Below are positions 12,951-22,812 of a stretch of DNA of 64,000 nucleotides, in pieces (positions within the stretch are counted from its first letter, which is position 1; each line of letters begins with the position of its first letter). Made by a program: the position numbers and the translations under genes. Source of the stretch: Paraspadella gotoi (lineage: Eukaryota > Chaetognatha). The stretch covers positions 21,782,010 to 21,846,009 of the forward strand of contig CM119268.1 of NCBI GenBank assembly GCA_051294375.1. The letters run 5' to 3'. The notes below the pieces were generated by a model. That model made no database searches and was not told where the DNA came from. It saw only the letters and a list, made by a program, of their open reading frames with translations.

Positions 12951-15879
12951 AGAGAGAAGCAGAAGAGTGCTGAGAGAGGGGAGAGGGTTGAGAGAGAGAG
13001 AAGAGGGTGAGAATGAGGGAGAGAGTAGGCGAAGGAGAGAGAGAGAGAGAAGATGTATTAATGATCCTAATTCCCCCGATAACAACTCCCTCCACCATTA
13101 AAGGACAATGCGGCTCTAATCATAGAGGGAGAATCGCTCGAACGTCTCCTTTCCACTCGGGAGGCTGAGTTCATGCGTCTCGCCATCCCTGCACCGGCAG
13201 TCGTCATCTGCCGGTGCTCGCCGACGCAGAAGGCACGCGTCGTGCATCTCGTCAAGGCCTACGCCAAGAAGAGGACTTGCGCCATCGGGGATGGAGGCAA
13301 CGACGTGTCCATGATTCAGGTGAATTTGATTGATTTATTTGTTTATCGATTTGTTTATTTGTTTAATTATTTATTTATTTGTTTATTTATTTTTTAATTT
13401 GTTTATTTATTTGTTCATTTGTTTATTTGATTTATCTACATTCTTGATTTATTTATTAAATCAATTTATTTATTAATTGATGAATTTTTGGTAGATTGAT
13501 TTTTCATCTATTTATTAATTATTTAAATATTTGTGACAGACAGCTTTTTGTCCGATTGATTTTTTCTTTATGGTTTTTTTTTTCGAACAATTGGTCGATT
13601 AATTAATGAATTTTATAAACGATCGTTCGTATGATTAATTCCACAATCAATTAATTGATCCCCTGTGATCCCCTGCCATTTCTCCCATTTATTAATCCCC
13701 TGCCATTTATTGATCCCCTGCCCTTTCTCCAGGCTGCCGACGTTGGAATCGGCATCGTGGGCAAGGAAGGGAAGCAAGCATCGATGGCAGCAGATTTCTC
13801 AATCACCAAATTCTCTAACTTGAGTCATCTTCTCTTGTGGCATGGGAGGAACGCTTACAAGCGGTCCGCCAATCTCGCGCAGTTCATCATTCACAGAGGT
13901 CGGGGGCTGAGTCGGTGAAATCAATTTGAAGGCTGTGAGATTTGAGATAAACTTAAGTATCAAATAGCTAATCGCTTTTTAAAAAAAAATTAAAATAAGA
14001 ATAAAAATAAAAATTAAATAAAATAAAAATTACCTCAGCCATCTCGAAATATCAATAGAACGAATAATATCAAAAAATATATATATTTGTTTAATCATTT
14101 TGGTTATAATCGTGCAGCCATTGTCCTGATGTTTTCTAATCATGGAGACAAAGTCCCAAACCTTTTTCGAACGAGAGATGTCGCTGCGATCTAAAATTCT
14201 AAAATGATTTCGAAAGCGAACAGAAGAACAATCCTCCGAACCTCAATTTAAAACCCCTTTTTTTCTCTTCAATCACCAGGTCTGGTGATCGGCATCATCC
14301 AAGTGATCTTCTCCTGCACCGTCTACCCTTTCCTGCCAATTCCAGTCTTTCCCTCTTTCCTCATGGTCGGATTCACGACTTTCTTCACTCAACTTCCCGT
14401 TCTCTCGCTCATCGTGAACACAGACGTCACGCCCAAGATGGCCAACGATTATCCAGAGCTGTACAAGGTGTGGAGGGAAGAGGGAGGAAGAAGGAAAGGA
14501 GAGGAAAAGGAAAGGAAGGAAAGAAGAAAAGAAATGAAAGGAGAAAAGGAGGCGGGGGGGAAAAGAATGGTAGTTGTTGAAGTTGTAGCGTTTAATCTTT
14601 TTAGAACGTTATTTGTCCTAAAATAACTCTTTTTTACCTTCAAAATTAATCGTTTTCAAACTAAATTCTCAACGAAATAAGGTAGGGACTAGGGAGCAAA
14701 TAATTATTTGATAGACTTAGTTACATAATGTAAAATAATCGAATGAATTCCTCTCTTTATTCCATTTGCTACCCAGGAACTTACCAAGGCCCGCGTCCTT
14801 ACCTCCAAAACTTTCCTCATCTGGATGCTTCTCTCGGTCTACGAAGCAGCGGTCATCATGTTCGGGAGTTACGCCACTTTGGTCGGGCCCGAGTTCTTTC
14901 AGGGCGGATACAATTCCCTCGAGTATCAGGTGAGTCGCTCTTGTTATTTCGTTGTTCTTCTGTTTTTGCTGTTCACGTCCTGTTGTTGATCTGTGGCTAT
15001 CCTGTTGTTGTTCTGTAATTGCTGTTGCTGTCCTGTTGTTGTTCTGTAATCGCTGTTGTTGACTTGTTCTTCTATTTTTACTGTTCTTTCATTGTAGTTT
15101 AGTTAACGGTTTACCGTTAAATCTGCCGCGTTTTTGCTTGTTCTTACAAACAAATCGTTCACCTTACTTAAATCTTTGTAAAGATGTTGTGTTACCTTCT
15201 TAAGGCAAAACTTTGATTTCATATTAATTAATTAAATAATAAATGGTTGGATCAACAATTACATTCCGCTTTGACAGGAAATCAACAACTTGGCCTTCAC
15301 AGTTCTTCTCTTCTCAGAATTCGTCATCGTTCTTCTCACAGTCGAAAAATGGCACTGGTTCTTTTTCGTCGCTCAGGTTGTGATTTGTGACATTGTGATA
15401 TTGGTGATATTGGTGATATTGTGATATTGGTGATATTGTTTTGTTATGGGGTCGTGATGTCGGTGTGTTGCTATATAGTAGGCTGAAGAAGCGTCCAAAT
15501 GCTTATGAGTAAAAAAGAAAATAGGAACCAAGGAACATAAAGAACAAAAGAACAAAAGCTGAAATTTGGGAAGAAGAACCCTTTTCAATTGTTTGCATTG
15601 ACGCCAAACGTAAATTACTCTTATTAAATTAATGCAACCCATATATTTTAATTCAACCCCCAACACCTTCGGCAGGCACTCTCATTCCTCCTCTACGTCG
15701 TCTCCATCGTCTTCATGGAATACGTCGTCCACGCGGGATACTTCGACGTCGACCATTTCTTGGAGGAAGATTTCTACGTCGGAGTCTTCGTCGTCGGCGG
15801 CGTCTCAGTCGTTCCTCTCATTGCTCTCACTTGCGGCAGAAGATTATTGTATCCTCCGATTTACAGCAAACTCAAATGA
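3224..15879 (+). CDS. ATP9: ATP9-type P4-ATPase (Neo1/ATP9 family), multi-exon
   Basis: This encodes a P4-ATPase of the ATP9/Neo1 group, which acts in Golgi/endosome membranes in lipid asymmetry and recycling. Exons: 3224-3373, 4319-4448, 4540-4713, 4909-5106, 5420-5677, 5925-6097, 6403-6645, 6993-7194, 7994-8169, about 9050-9185, 12017-12262, 12756-12893, 13104-13319, 13733-13898, 14280-14467, 14777-14929, 15278-15376, 15676-15879 (TGA). Diagnostic motifs in order are [22 protein letters not shown] in the actuator, [10 protein letters not shown] in TM4, [10 protein letters not shown] with the phosphorylated Asp, [14 protein letters not shown] and RMGIIVR in the nucleotide domain, [27 protein letters not shown]-type [25 protein letters not shown] and [10 protein letters not shown]. 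Phases agree except between 7194 (phase 0) and 7994 (needs phase 1), where a small exon or an error may hide. Exons between 9.05 and 12.9 kb contain indels, and the exon for the conserved [15 protein letters not shown]-type segment was not found. Identity is firm. Confidence 0.95.
3711..3792 (-). tRNA. tRNA-Ser(GCT), copy 1
   Basis: This is an 82-nt tRNA read on the minus strand. It begins GACGAGGTGGCCGAGCGGTT, has GCT in the anticodon loop (GGACTGCTAATCC), a class II variable arm (TGTGCTCTGCAC) and a T arm with GGGTTCGAATCCC. The acceptor stem GACGAGG/CCTCGTC pairs fully. An A8 run at about 3696-3704 on the plus strand supplies a Pol III T-run terminator. It is nearly identical to the animal tRNA-Ser(GCT) consensus. 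Confidence 0.97.
3887..3968 (-). tRNA. tRNA-Ser(GCT), copy 2
   Basis: This is the second of three tandem copies and differs from copy 1 by one base beside the T stem (ATGCGTG instead of ACGCGTG on the plus strand). That base lies near the variable arm/T arm junction, so folding should hold. The flanking AT-rich spacer is also duplicated, which shows a repeat unit of about 176 bp. Confidence 0.95.
4063..4144 (-). tRNA. tRNA-Ser(GCT), copy 3
   Basis: This is the third tandem copy and is identical to copy 1 over the tRNA. The spacer before it (TATCATATAATATCATGGAAAT) matches the spacer before copy 2 with small changes. That supports tandem duplication of a 176-bp unit inside the ATP9 intron. 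Confidence 0.96.
4714..4908. repeat. Degenerate tandem copies of the preceding exon's 3' end
   Basis: The short ATP9 intron after 4713 consists largely of imperfect copies of the end of exon 4540-4713. The segment TTGGAGGCCATAAGGGCGGA, with the following GATATTAAG, recurs as GGCCATCAGGGTGGAGGATA at about 4731, then at about 4812-4840 and 4853-4872. The unit is roughly 50-60 bp. These copies do not extend the reading frame cleanly into the next exon. Confidence 0.7.
5107..5419. repeat. GATGAT-rich low-complexity intron
   Basis: This ATP9 intron is dominated by GATGAT/GATAAT-type trinucleotide sequence. Open frames through it are artefacts of the repeat. Confidence 0.7.
6646..6992 (+). repeat. 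GA tract then long CT-rich tract before a 3' splice site
   Basis: A (GA)n run at 6660-6680 follows the donor. About 270 bases of nearly pure C/T sequence (CCCACTTCCC-type units) then run into the acceptor at 6992. The tract looks like an enlarged polypyrimidine tract. Confidence 0.7.
7195..7993. other. ATP9 intron with TTTGT repeats
   Basis: A G-rich patch at 7201-7250 is followed by a (TTTTG)n-type repeat at about 7270-7450 and then unique AT-rich sequence. The exon models on either side are one base out of phase, so a missed small exon may lie here. I could not identify one. Confidence 0.5.
8480..9049 (+). repeat. Long polypyrimidine tract (CCCTTT type) before an ATP9 exon
   Basis: About 570 bases are almost entirely C and T on the sense strand and end at the CAG of the next exon. 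The resulting Pro/Phe/Leu-rich open frames are artefacts. The strand asymmetry is of a kind that can form triplex DNA. Confidence 0.8.
9050..9185 (+). CDS. ATP9: ATP9 nucleotide-binding exon with frame-breaking errors
   Basis: The exon opens after CCCCTTCAG. One frame shows RMGIIVR and then GEITF, as expected for the ATP9 nucleotide-binding domain. The family's YMKGAD segment is scrambled: bases at 9129-9150 give an early TAG in one frame and lysine-rich sequence in another. VVMA then reappears at about 9152. A handful of single-base insertions and deletions explains this better than replacement. It is not followed by a recognisable donor. It sits directly against the noisy 54-bp satellite. 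Confidence 0.75.
9188..10922. repeat. 54-bp satellite array, about 32 copies, with heavy indel noise
   Basis: The consensus unit is about 54 bp, with GTTGAGGTTAGCTGATTGGC followed by TGAATGAAGAGACTGGGAAC and ATGGCGAGGGAGGG. Copies differ mostly by single-base insertions and deletions in short homopolymers (AC/AAC, GGG/GGGG) rather than substitutions, a pattern typical of raw long reads. It lies within the ATP9 transcription unit, where the exon for a conserved segment of the P domain is missing. Confidence 0.93.
11087..12016 (+). repeat. C/T-rich degenerate tandem repeat
   Basis: About 930 bases of degenerate CCATTCCACTCCTTCCCCC-type units lead directly to the CCCCCAG acceptor at 12016. The very long Pro/Ser/Leu open frame across it is a consequence of composition. 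Unit-length noise resembles that in the adjacent satellite. Confidence 0.85.
12017..12262 (+). CDS. ATP9: ATP9 phosphorylation-domain exon with indels and a damaged donor
   Basis: The exon begins with a TLVVGK segment, equivalent to the family's R-T/V-LVVAKK. It then loses frame within AAAAACTCC and recovers as [20 protein letters not shown] followed by [19 protein letters not shown], matching the conserved TGVEDQLQADVRPTLE region. After NAG it is again one base out: KIWMLT is present only in another frame. The expected GT donor after ACGG reads CT (ACGGCTGAGG at about 12258). The following G-rich stretch to 12297 is unremarkable. Confidence 0.8.
12371..12530 (+). repeat. Dispersed repeat family C, copy 1 (in ATP9 intron)
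   Basis: The segment GGGAAGCCAGTACTCTGGGA through CAAAAGTCAGGGCAAGATAG resembles 40691-40850 on the same strand and, in reverse, 32935-33025. Similarity is clear but diverged (AGTGAATAAAC, AGTCTTGATTGAAAGC, GTCAGGGCAAGATAGC shared). Confidence 0.7.
12606..12755 (+). repeat. (CT)n microsatellite abutting an ATP9 acceptor
   Basis: About 150 bases of CT dinucleotides end in CTCTCAG, the acceptor of the exon at 12756. A reverse-complementary (GA)n run follows that exon. Confidence 0.9.
12756..12893 (+). CDS. ATP9: ATP9 exon after TGD motif, with compensating indels
   Basis: The exon starts GDKLET, loses frame by an extra G in ACGGGCGACC, reads ATCIAR, then shifts again by a missing A. It recovers as [20 protein letters not shown] and [15 protein letters not shown]. 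These match the family's TGDKLETATCIAKSSHLV region. The expected donor reads ATGAGAGAG with no GT. Two small indels of opposite sign and a lost GT in an otherwise conserved exon argue for sequence error. Confidence 0.8.
12894..13055 (+). repeat. (GA)n microsatellite following an ATP9 exon
   Basis: GA dinucleotides with interruptions (AAGCAGAAGAGTGCTG and others) start at the 3' end of exon 12756-12893. Confidence 0.85.
13320..13732. other. ATP9 intron, TTTATTTG-rich
   Basis: The intron has TTTATTTG-type repeats to about 13480, then AT-rich unique sequence with TTAATTAATT motifs, and a triplicated CCCCTGCCATTT-like element at 13669-13730 before the acceptor. Confidence 0.5.
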
Positions 15880-16195
15880 TCATTTTGGGGGATCTTTTTA
15901 GTTAATGTTTTGGATGATCTTGAGATGATTCTTTGGATGATATTCTAGAAGATCTTTGGACGATCTTCAGTTAATTTTTGAAGATCTTTAGATGATCTTG
16001 AGATGATTCTTTGGATGATCTTTAGACGATCTTTAGATGATTCTTTGGAGAATCTTCAGTTAATATGTGAAGATCTTTGAATGATCTTCAGAAGATCTTT
16101 GAATGATCTTCAGAAGATATTTGGATGATCTGAGGATGGTCTTCAGATGATCTTTAAAATGATCTTCAGATGATCTTGAGATAAAGTTTTCCCCG
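15860..16195 (+). repeat. GATCTT/GATGATC tandem repeat starting at the ATP9 stop codon
   Basis: Imperfect 11-22 bp units of the type GATGATCTTCAGATGATCTT and GATTCTTTGGATGATC begin at the TGATCATTTT that includes the ATP9 stop (15877-15879) and continue for about 300 bases. They would lie in the 3'UTR. An AATAAA at 16357-16362 is a possible poly(A) signal. Confidence 0.75.
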
Positions 16196-18363
16196 CTCGC
16201 CACAAGTGGTCGTGATACGTTATCTAACTTCAGAAGAGTTTAAGAGATCGTAAAAAAAAAAAGATTTCAAATTTGGGGTAAAAACCTAAAAAGTTGTGGC
16301 AAATTTTGACGAAATTCCTTTTGCTGCATCTGCGAGAAAGTTGAAGGGACATTTGAAATAAATTCCTCTCTCTGACAAGAGTAGTCTTAAATTTTCGGTC
16401 TATAAAAAAAGCAATTTCTTTTTCTTATAATCCGTATAATCTTCATGAAAATGAAAACAAATTGGCTAAACAGATTTTTTTAAAAAACCAGCATTTCATT
16501 ATTTTCAAGGTACATCAAAGTTGTCTATTTAACCATCACTATTCAGCGCACAGAAGTCAGATCGATTAATTTTATAATTTTTTTTTTCGGTAAATGTTGG
16601 GAAAAAATTTAAAACTTGCGGGTTTTCTAAATTATCATATCGTACGGATTCCTCCGTCAAGACTTCTACACTTCTTAAGATTCAGGGGAAAAAAAGCTGA
16701 TCTCATTTTAAAGTTGGGATTGACCTTTTTTTAAAAAAAATTAGTCAAGTTGGTTTAATTCATTGAAATGTATTCGGTGAAATTAAACGAATTAGAACTA
16801 AGATTGAATACAAATCAAAAGAAAGGATTGTGAACCATTCACAAAGGGCATCCATCCATCCATAAGTGACCTCTGATTTTAATTATATTTCTTTTTTTTA
16901 GCATTCACTGTTATTTATACTTTTGCAAGAATGAAACGTAACTTTTTTGTGATATATAACGATAATCATGATAATGATAATGATCCAGCCGATTCTTTGC
17001 TCAAAACTTTTCGCCTTTTTTTTCCTCCCTAATTAATTGATCGATCGATTGATTGTTTTGACAGTTTTTTCGTGATTGTTTCTTGGATAAGAAAAATAAA
17101 CTAGTCAACGTTTGTTAAAAAAAAGGTTTTTTTTCTGTTTTTAAACGTGTTGCGAGGTTTATATTTTGCAAGATAATAAAAGATAGCTAATTCCACATTC
17201 ATAATACTTATTTTATATAGTTTCCGAACATATATATTAATGTGACCCAAAGTTATGTCGGGCAAAATAACTGAACTTTAACTAATTGAGTTAGACAGAT
17301 TTGAGGAAAAATAAAAGTGTCATTTCAACTTAATGTTTACGTCGTTGTAATTATCATGGCCTTAGACACGGGCGTTGATGTCTTGGCCGATCTCGCTGTC
17401 ATCATCAATGTCATCATCAATGTCATTCATTGGTCGTTGTCGTCGCTCTCGACTATCGCTTGTTTGGCCTTTTTTTTTCGAAAACGCCCGATTTCATTTA
17501 AAATTTAAAATTAAATTTAGATAAAAAGTATATTTTATAGGTTATGGTTAAAAATTAGGTCAATGATTATGGTTATGTGTAGTAGCGAACATAGGGATTA
17601 GGTATTATAGTTATAGTTATTATTATTAAGGGTTATAGTTTGGTATTATGGTTTTTGGTTAAGGGTTAAGATTAGGGTAAGCATTATATCAGGGTAAGGC
17701 TTTAGGATTAGTAATGAGGATTATGGTTTAATTTATAAGTTTAACATAAAAAATTAATTAGATATTAAGTTTAAATTAAATTCCAAGTTGTAAATGACAG
17801 TAAATGATCGATTTTGGAAAAGCGAGCCGTTGGTTTATTAACAAAATTAACAAAATCTGTTCATTTTTTGTTATATTTCCATGTGGATCAGTGTCAACCA
17901 CAACCTAAATGACCTTTACATTTTAAAATTAGCCGTATTTATTAGTAGTACTTAACTGATGGGTAACACTTTTGACCCTCAAACTAATTTTCTGTCAGCG
18001 TTTGACTCGTAAAATTTTTTTCACGTAAAATATTGTCCTTTCTCATCATTGGATGTTCGTCACGAGTTTGTCTTCCTTTCAATCTAGTTTTTGAAATTCT
18101 TTAGTTTTTTTTTTTTTAAACCAGAAAATAATTAATTTATGGACGAGTTTTCTACACTTACATTTACTGCTGTTTATAAAATATATATATTCTTAAGTCA
18201 AGCCAACTCTTGGTTGGGCACAGTGAATTTCCTATTCGTTCAAAGCTCATGCCCACTCAAGGTCACTGTGCTCGAGACGATTTCCGATTGATTTCGAGAT
18301 CCGGAAATGCGATTACGAGGTCGCGAAATGCGATTATTTCGTCGCCTTTCGTCGTTATCCGAG

Positions 18364-18411
<48 letters not shown>

Positions 18412-18799
18412 GCAAACTCTTCGCTTTAACGACGACGACGACGAGGACGAGGACGACGACGACGTTGCGTAAATGTGATTCGGCAAAAGTCACGTGATTT
18501 GGGCGTGAACACCGAAGCGGCGAAGCGAGTGCCTCGTGAGAGTTATTTGACCTTTATTGGAAAGGAAGCCAAAGTTTGTTGATTGATTCAGGAATTCGAT
18601 ATCTAAAATTATGTCACGAGTTTGTCTCAATTTTAAGAATATTTTTATCACTCTGTCACAACGAGTTAGTTTAGGTTATAGTAAAAAAAATATATAATAA
18701 ATTTTAAAAAATGAATTAAAAAACCTAGCATGTGCGATAACTATTCACCAGGGAGTCACTAGCGTTCAACTCTGCAATCACATGATCTCAAACTTCGCA

Positions 18800-18920
18800 C
18801 GTGACAAACAGAAGCGCTTCTCCCCAACCGCCTCCCCCAGACAATCGGAAGCGCTTCCCCCCAACCGCCTCCCCAAGACAAACGGAAGCGCTTCCCCCAA
18901 ACCGCCTCCTCCTGACGTCA
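18800..18920 (+). promoter_or_regulatory. Regulatory-looking island: three GGAAGCGCTTCC units, E-box, CRE
   Basis: Three tandem units of about 35 bp share GAAGCGCTTCCCCCCAACCG (the first is less perfect). Just upstream is a CACGTG E-box at about 18799-18804. A perfect TGACGTCA lies at 18913-18920. A further GTCACGTGA E-box lies near 18489. The island is 2.8 kb upstream of the candidate 5' exon at 21772. Function is inferred from motifs only. Confidence 0.3.
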
Positions 18921-18980
18921 TCGATGTTCTTTTAATTGATCGTTACTTCGTCGCCGTCGTGTTTGCTAAGCCCTAGAAAG

Positions 18981-19058
<78 letters not shown>

Positions 19059-19986
19059 GCACCCACCCCTTCTCCCTGTGATGTTTGCTTAATCCTCAAG
19101 GACCGTAGCGTTCGACGCCGCATCGAATCGCTTCCGATCGTGTCTCCCTGTCTTTTTCTCTTTGTCTCTGTCTCCCTCTAACTTTTTCTTATGTTTTTTT
19201 TTCTCTCTCTTTTTCTCTCTCCCTAAACTTTCCCTTTACTCCTGCTTCCTGTCTTTCTCTCTCTCTCTCTTCCAAAAGAGAGATCACCTCATGCTCTCTT
19301 TATTTCTCTCTCTCACTCTCTCTCTCTCTCTCTTTCTCTCTAGCTTTTTAGGGCTGTTTAAAGTTCAAGCCTAAAGCTCGCACTTTTGTTTTTCAAATTC
19401 AAAAAATTCAAAATTCTCTCCCTCCCTCTCTCTTTCTTTCTCTCTCTCTCTCTTCCAAAAGAGAGATCACCTCATGCTCTCTTCCTCTCTCTCTCTCTCT
19501 CTTTCTCTCTCCCTCTCTCTTTCTTTCTTTCTCTCTCTCTCTTTCTCTCTATTTCTCTCCCCACTCTCTCCACAAAAGGAGAGATCAACTCATAATCTCT
19601 CTCCCTCTCCCTCTCTCTCCCACCTCATGCTCTCTTTATCTCTCTTCTCTCTCCCTCTCCTCTCTCTCCACCTCATGCTCTCTTATCTCTCTCTCTCTCC
19701 TCTCCCTCTCTCTCCCACTCATCTCCCTCTTTATCTCTCTTCTCTCTCTCGCTCTCCCTCTTCTCTCCACCTCATGCTCTCTACAAAAGATTCTCATCTC
19801 ATCTCCCTCTCCTCTCTCTCCCACCTCATGCTCTCTTTATCTTCTCTCTCTCTCCCTCTCCTCCTCTCCCACCTCAATGCTCTCTTTATCTCTCCCTCTC
19901 TCCCTCTCCCTCTCTCTCCCACCTCTGCTCTCTTTACTCTCTCTCTCTCTTCCCTCTCCCTCTTCTCCCACCTCCATGCTCCTCTT

Positions 19987-20021
<35 letters not shown>

Positions 20022-20670
20022 CCTCATCTCTCTTTATCTCTCTCTCTCATCTCCTCTCTCTCCCACATCATGTCTCTTTATCCTCCTCTCTCTCTCCCTC
20101 TCCCTCTCTCTCCACTCTGCTCTCTTTTCTTCTCTCTCTCTTTCTCCTCTCCCTCTCTCTCCCCCTCATGCTCTCTTTATCTCTCTCTCTCTCTCCTCTC
20201 TCTCCAACCTCATGCTCTCGTCTCTCCCTCTTCCCTCTCTTCTCCCACCTCATGCTCTCTTTATCTCTCTCTCTCTCTCTCCCCTCTCCCTCTCTCTCCT
20301 CACCTCATGCTCTCTTTCTCTCTCCTCTCTCCCTCTCCTCTCTCCACCTCATGCTCTCTTATATCTCTCTCTTCTCTCCTCTCTCCCTCTCTCCTCTCCC
20401 ACTCTGCTCTCTTTTCTCTCTCCTCTCCCCTCTCCTCTCTCCCACTCATTGCTCTCTTTATCTCTATCTCTCTCGTCTCCCTCTCCCTTCTCCCCACCTC
20501 AATTGCTCTTATCTCTCCTCCCTCCCTCTCCCTCTCCTCTCCAAGCCTCATGCTCTCGTTTGATCTCGTGTCTCATCTCGCCTCTCCTCTCCCTCTCCGA
20601 TACTCATGCCTCGTTTATTCTTCTCCTCTCCTCTCTCTCTCCCTCTCCCTCTCTCTCCCACCTCATGCTC
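18981..20670 (+). repeat. CT microsatellite and noisy CT-rich minisatellite
   Basis: Pure (CT)n occupies 18981-19055. Beyond about 19600 a longer unit of about 45 bp (CTCTCTCCCACCTCATGCTC then TCTTTATCTCT) repeats more than 20 times with frequent single-base gains and losses. The noise resembles that in the 54-bp satellite. Confidence 0.88.
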
Positions 20671-20739
20671 GGTCACGACTGCATGAGAAGAATCCGCAAC
20701 GAAATAAGTTTTCATTTCGCCGTTGGATCCTCTTAAGCA

Positions 20740-21067
20740 GAAATGGAAAGATGGAAAGAAAGATGGAAAGAAAGATGGAAATAAAATTGAAAGAAAGATG
20801 GAAAAAAGATGGAATGAAAAATGGAAAGAAAGATTTAAAGAATGAAAAAAGGACTGAAAGATGGAAAGAAAGAATTAAAGAAAGATGGAATGAAAGAAGA
20901 AATGAAAGAAAGAATGAAAGATGGAAAGAATGAGGGAAAGAAAAGTGGAATGAAAGAAGGAAAGAAAGATGGAAAGAAAGATTTAAAGAAAGATGGAATG
21001 AAAGATGGAAACATTTTTTTAAGAAAGATGGAATGAAAGATGGAAAGAAAGAAGGAAATAAAAAGGA

Positions 21068-21099
<32 letters not shown>

Positions 21100-21100
21100 A
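20740..21100 (+). repeat. GATGGAAAGAAA minisatellite
   Basis: Twelve-base units (GATGGAAAGAAA and variants with GAATGAAA, GATTTAAAGAAA) run for about 350 bases and end in a short (GAAA)n tract at 21064-21100. Confidence 0.9.
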
Positions 21101-21741
21101 GGTAAAAAGAGGCGAGAATACGTTTCTAAGACAAAGTCATAATACTTAAGGTAAAGTATTTCTGAGCTAATCTCATTTTTCTTCTAATTTTCTTCTTCGA
21201 TTTTTCCTTTAGTTTTCCTTTGTTCATTTATTATTTGCATTTCATTTCATTTCTTTTTTTAATGTATCAGTTCAGATTATTGATTGTTTTACATTTTTAT
21301 TACTAATTTTCTTGTCTCATATTGTTCTCTTGTTTAATTATCTTACTTCTCTTCCCTCTTAACTCCTCTTTCTCCTCTTTTCTTTTTCCTCTTCATTCTC
21401 TTTTTACACGAAATCTCAATTTCCTCTCCGCCATATTTTTTCCCTCTTCCTCTTCCTCTTCCTCCTCCTATTCCTCCTCCTCTTCCTCCTCCTCCTCCTC
21501 GTTCCATTCTCACAAAAAAACTTATTTCTTCCTCCATCGACGAAATCACAAACATCTTCTTCCTCTTCCTCTTCCTCCTTCTCTTCCAGCAAAACTTTCT
21601 TCCTCTTCTTCTCCTCCTCTTCTTCAGCTTCTCACTCACCTCCCTTTACTCCTCCTCCTCCCTTCCTTCCTTCCTTCCTTTCCTCCGCTTCTCCTCCGAT
21701 CGCTTCTTTTCTTTTCCGCTTTTTTTTTTCTCTTTCCGCTT

Positions 21742-21772
21742 TTCTTCCTTCTTCCTCCGCCATGGACTGAGG
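21742..21772 (+). other. Possible 5' non-coding exon end with a two-codon upstream ORF
   Basis: A pyrimidine-rich stretch ends CTCCGCCATGGACTGAGG before a strong GTAAGT donor at 21773. It contains ATG-GAC-TGA (21762-21770), a minimal upstream ORF if transcribed. It would splice to 22218-22345. Assignment to the SLC18 gene downstream is an inference. The true 5' end is not visible. Confidence 0.3.
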
Positions 21773-22288
21773 GTAAGTTAGACGCGAGTCGCAAGATTCC
21801 AACCTTACTCATCGATTTTTTACCCGAGTTTTTTTTTGGTGAGTTTATTTGTTTAAAAATGATATTTTTTATTATATATTCATAATTTCGCTTGACATGG
21901 GTCACAATTATAGTACCATAAAAATTTTAATTATTAGGGCTATCTTATTTTTAAATTTTAATCGCTAAACTTTTTTTAAATAACTGACACTCATTAAAGG
22001 ATTTAAAGTTTTGAAAAATACTCTGCGACATAATGTTTTTCTAAATAAAAAGAGAGAAAACTTAATTTTATATTTAATTATAACGTTCATCAGCCGTTTA
22101 GTTCAATTTTATTTTATTTACTTTATTTATTTAATACGGCTATTTAATTTGAATGACTTTGATTATTTTTAATTATATTTAATTTAATTTAATATTTACG
22201 ACGATCCTCGTTTCCAGTTTCACCGATTCCGGATCGCCTCCGTCGGAGGAGGCGGAGTTGCCGGGATTTCTCGGCGGCGGAAGAGAAA

Positions 22289-22345
22289 ATGGCCTCCAGT
22301 GGCCGGAAGGAAGAGCCGGAGCCGGATCCGTCTCTCCCGGCGCCG
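22289..22345 (+). CDS. Candidate first coding exon of the SLC18 transporter
   Basis: An exon from 22218 (after TCGTTTCCAG) to 22345 (before GTGAGT) contains ATG at 22289 in good context (GAAAATGG). It opens MASSGRKEEPEPDPSLPAP and ends in phase 0. The first firm exon of the transporter (27383) also opens in phase 0 and has no clear start, so the two fit. The intron would be 5 kb and would contain an antisense exon and a gap. It could instead belong to another gene: the other frame (FTDSGSPPSEEAELPGFLGG) is also open. Confidence 0.4.
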
Positions 22346-22812
22346 GTGAGTTTTTAGAACGAAAGTAATAATTTAATGTTTTGCCAATTAGCAGAGTTAA
22401 AATAAAGCATTTTTTGGCCTTATTTTTCCCTCGCGCCCCATTTCGTTTTTAATTCGGAATTAAGTCAGTTTTTAGATCTAAACATTAGGTTAGAGATTAA
22501 TATTATATATTATGTTCGATTGACAATTACCATCGAAAGACTTCTGTGTCCCTTATGCCTCTCAGAAAAATGGTGTCATAGATAAATAATAAAACTTCTT
22601 TAATTTCACGACTTCAAACTTTTTTTTTCTGTACACGATCTCGTTCTTGTGGCGGTAGTTCTCTGAATGAAACCTTTATGGTACAAAATGAGAATTCAAA
22701 AATAAATTTAACAACGTTACGATTCAGACGTATCACCTCAAACAAAAGAGTCAGCCCCTCCCTGCTCAAACTTTCTTCCCCCCCTTCCGAAAGAGGCGCT
22801 ACTGTTGTCCAA

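Larger units (their letters stand above)
16196..21741. other. Spacer with repeats; no gene recognised
   Basis: The stretch is AT-rich to 18.2 kb, including a GGTTAG/GGGTTA-like patch at 17560-17730. It then has a (CAT)n run at 18366-18413 and a (GAC)n-type run at 18430-18470. A more GC-rich island at 18780-18960 holds a CRE and E-boxes. CT microsatellites fill 18980-20670 and GATGGAAAGAAA repeats 20740-21100. Ser/Leu-rich frames in the CT region are artefacts. Confidence 0.5.

Noticed and set aside
19474-20933. Long Ser/Leu-rich open frames (up to 420 codons)
   Set aside because: CT microsatellite translates to Ser/Leu in any frame and both strands are open.
21322-21885. 187-codon Ser/Leu/Phe frame
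   Set aside because: It comes from T/C-rich sequence; only its end overlaps a plausible non-coding exon.
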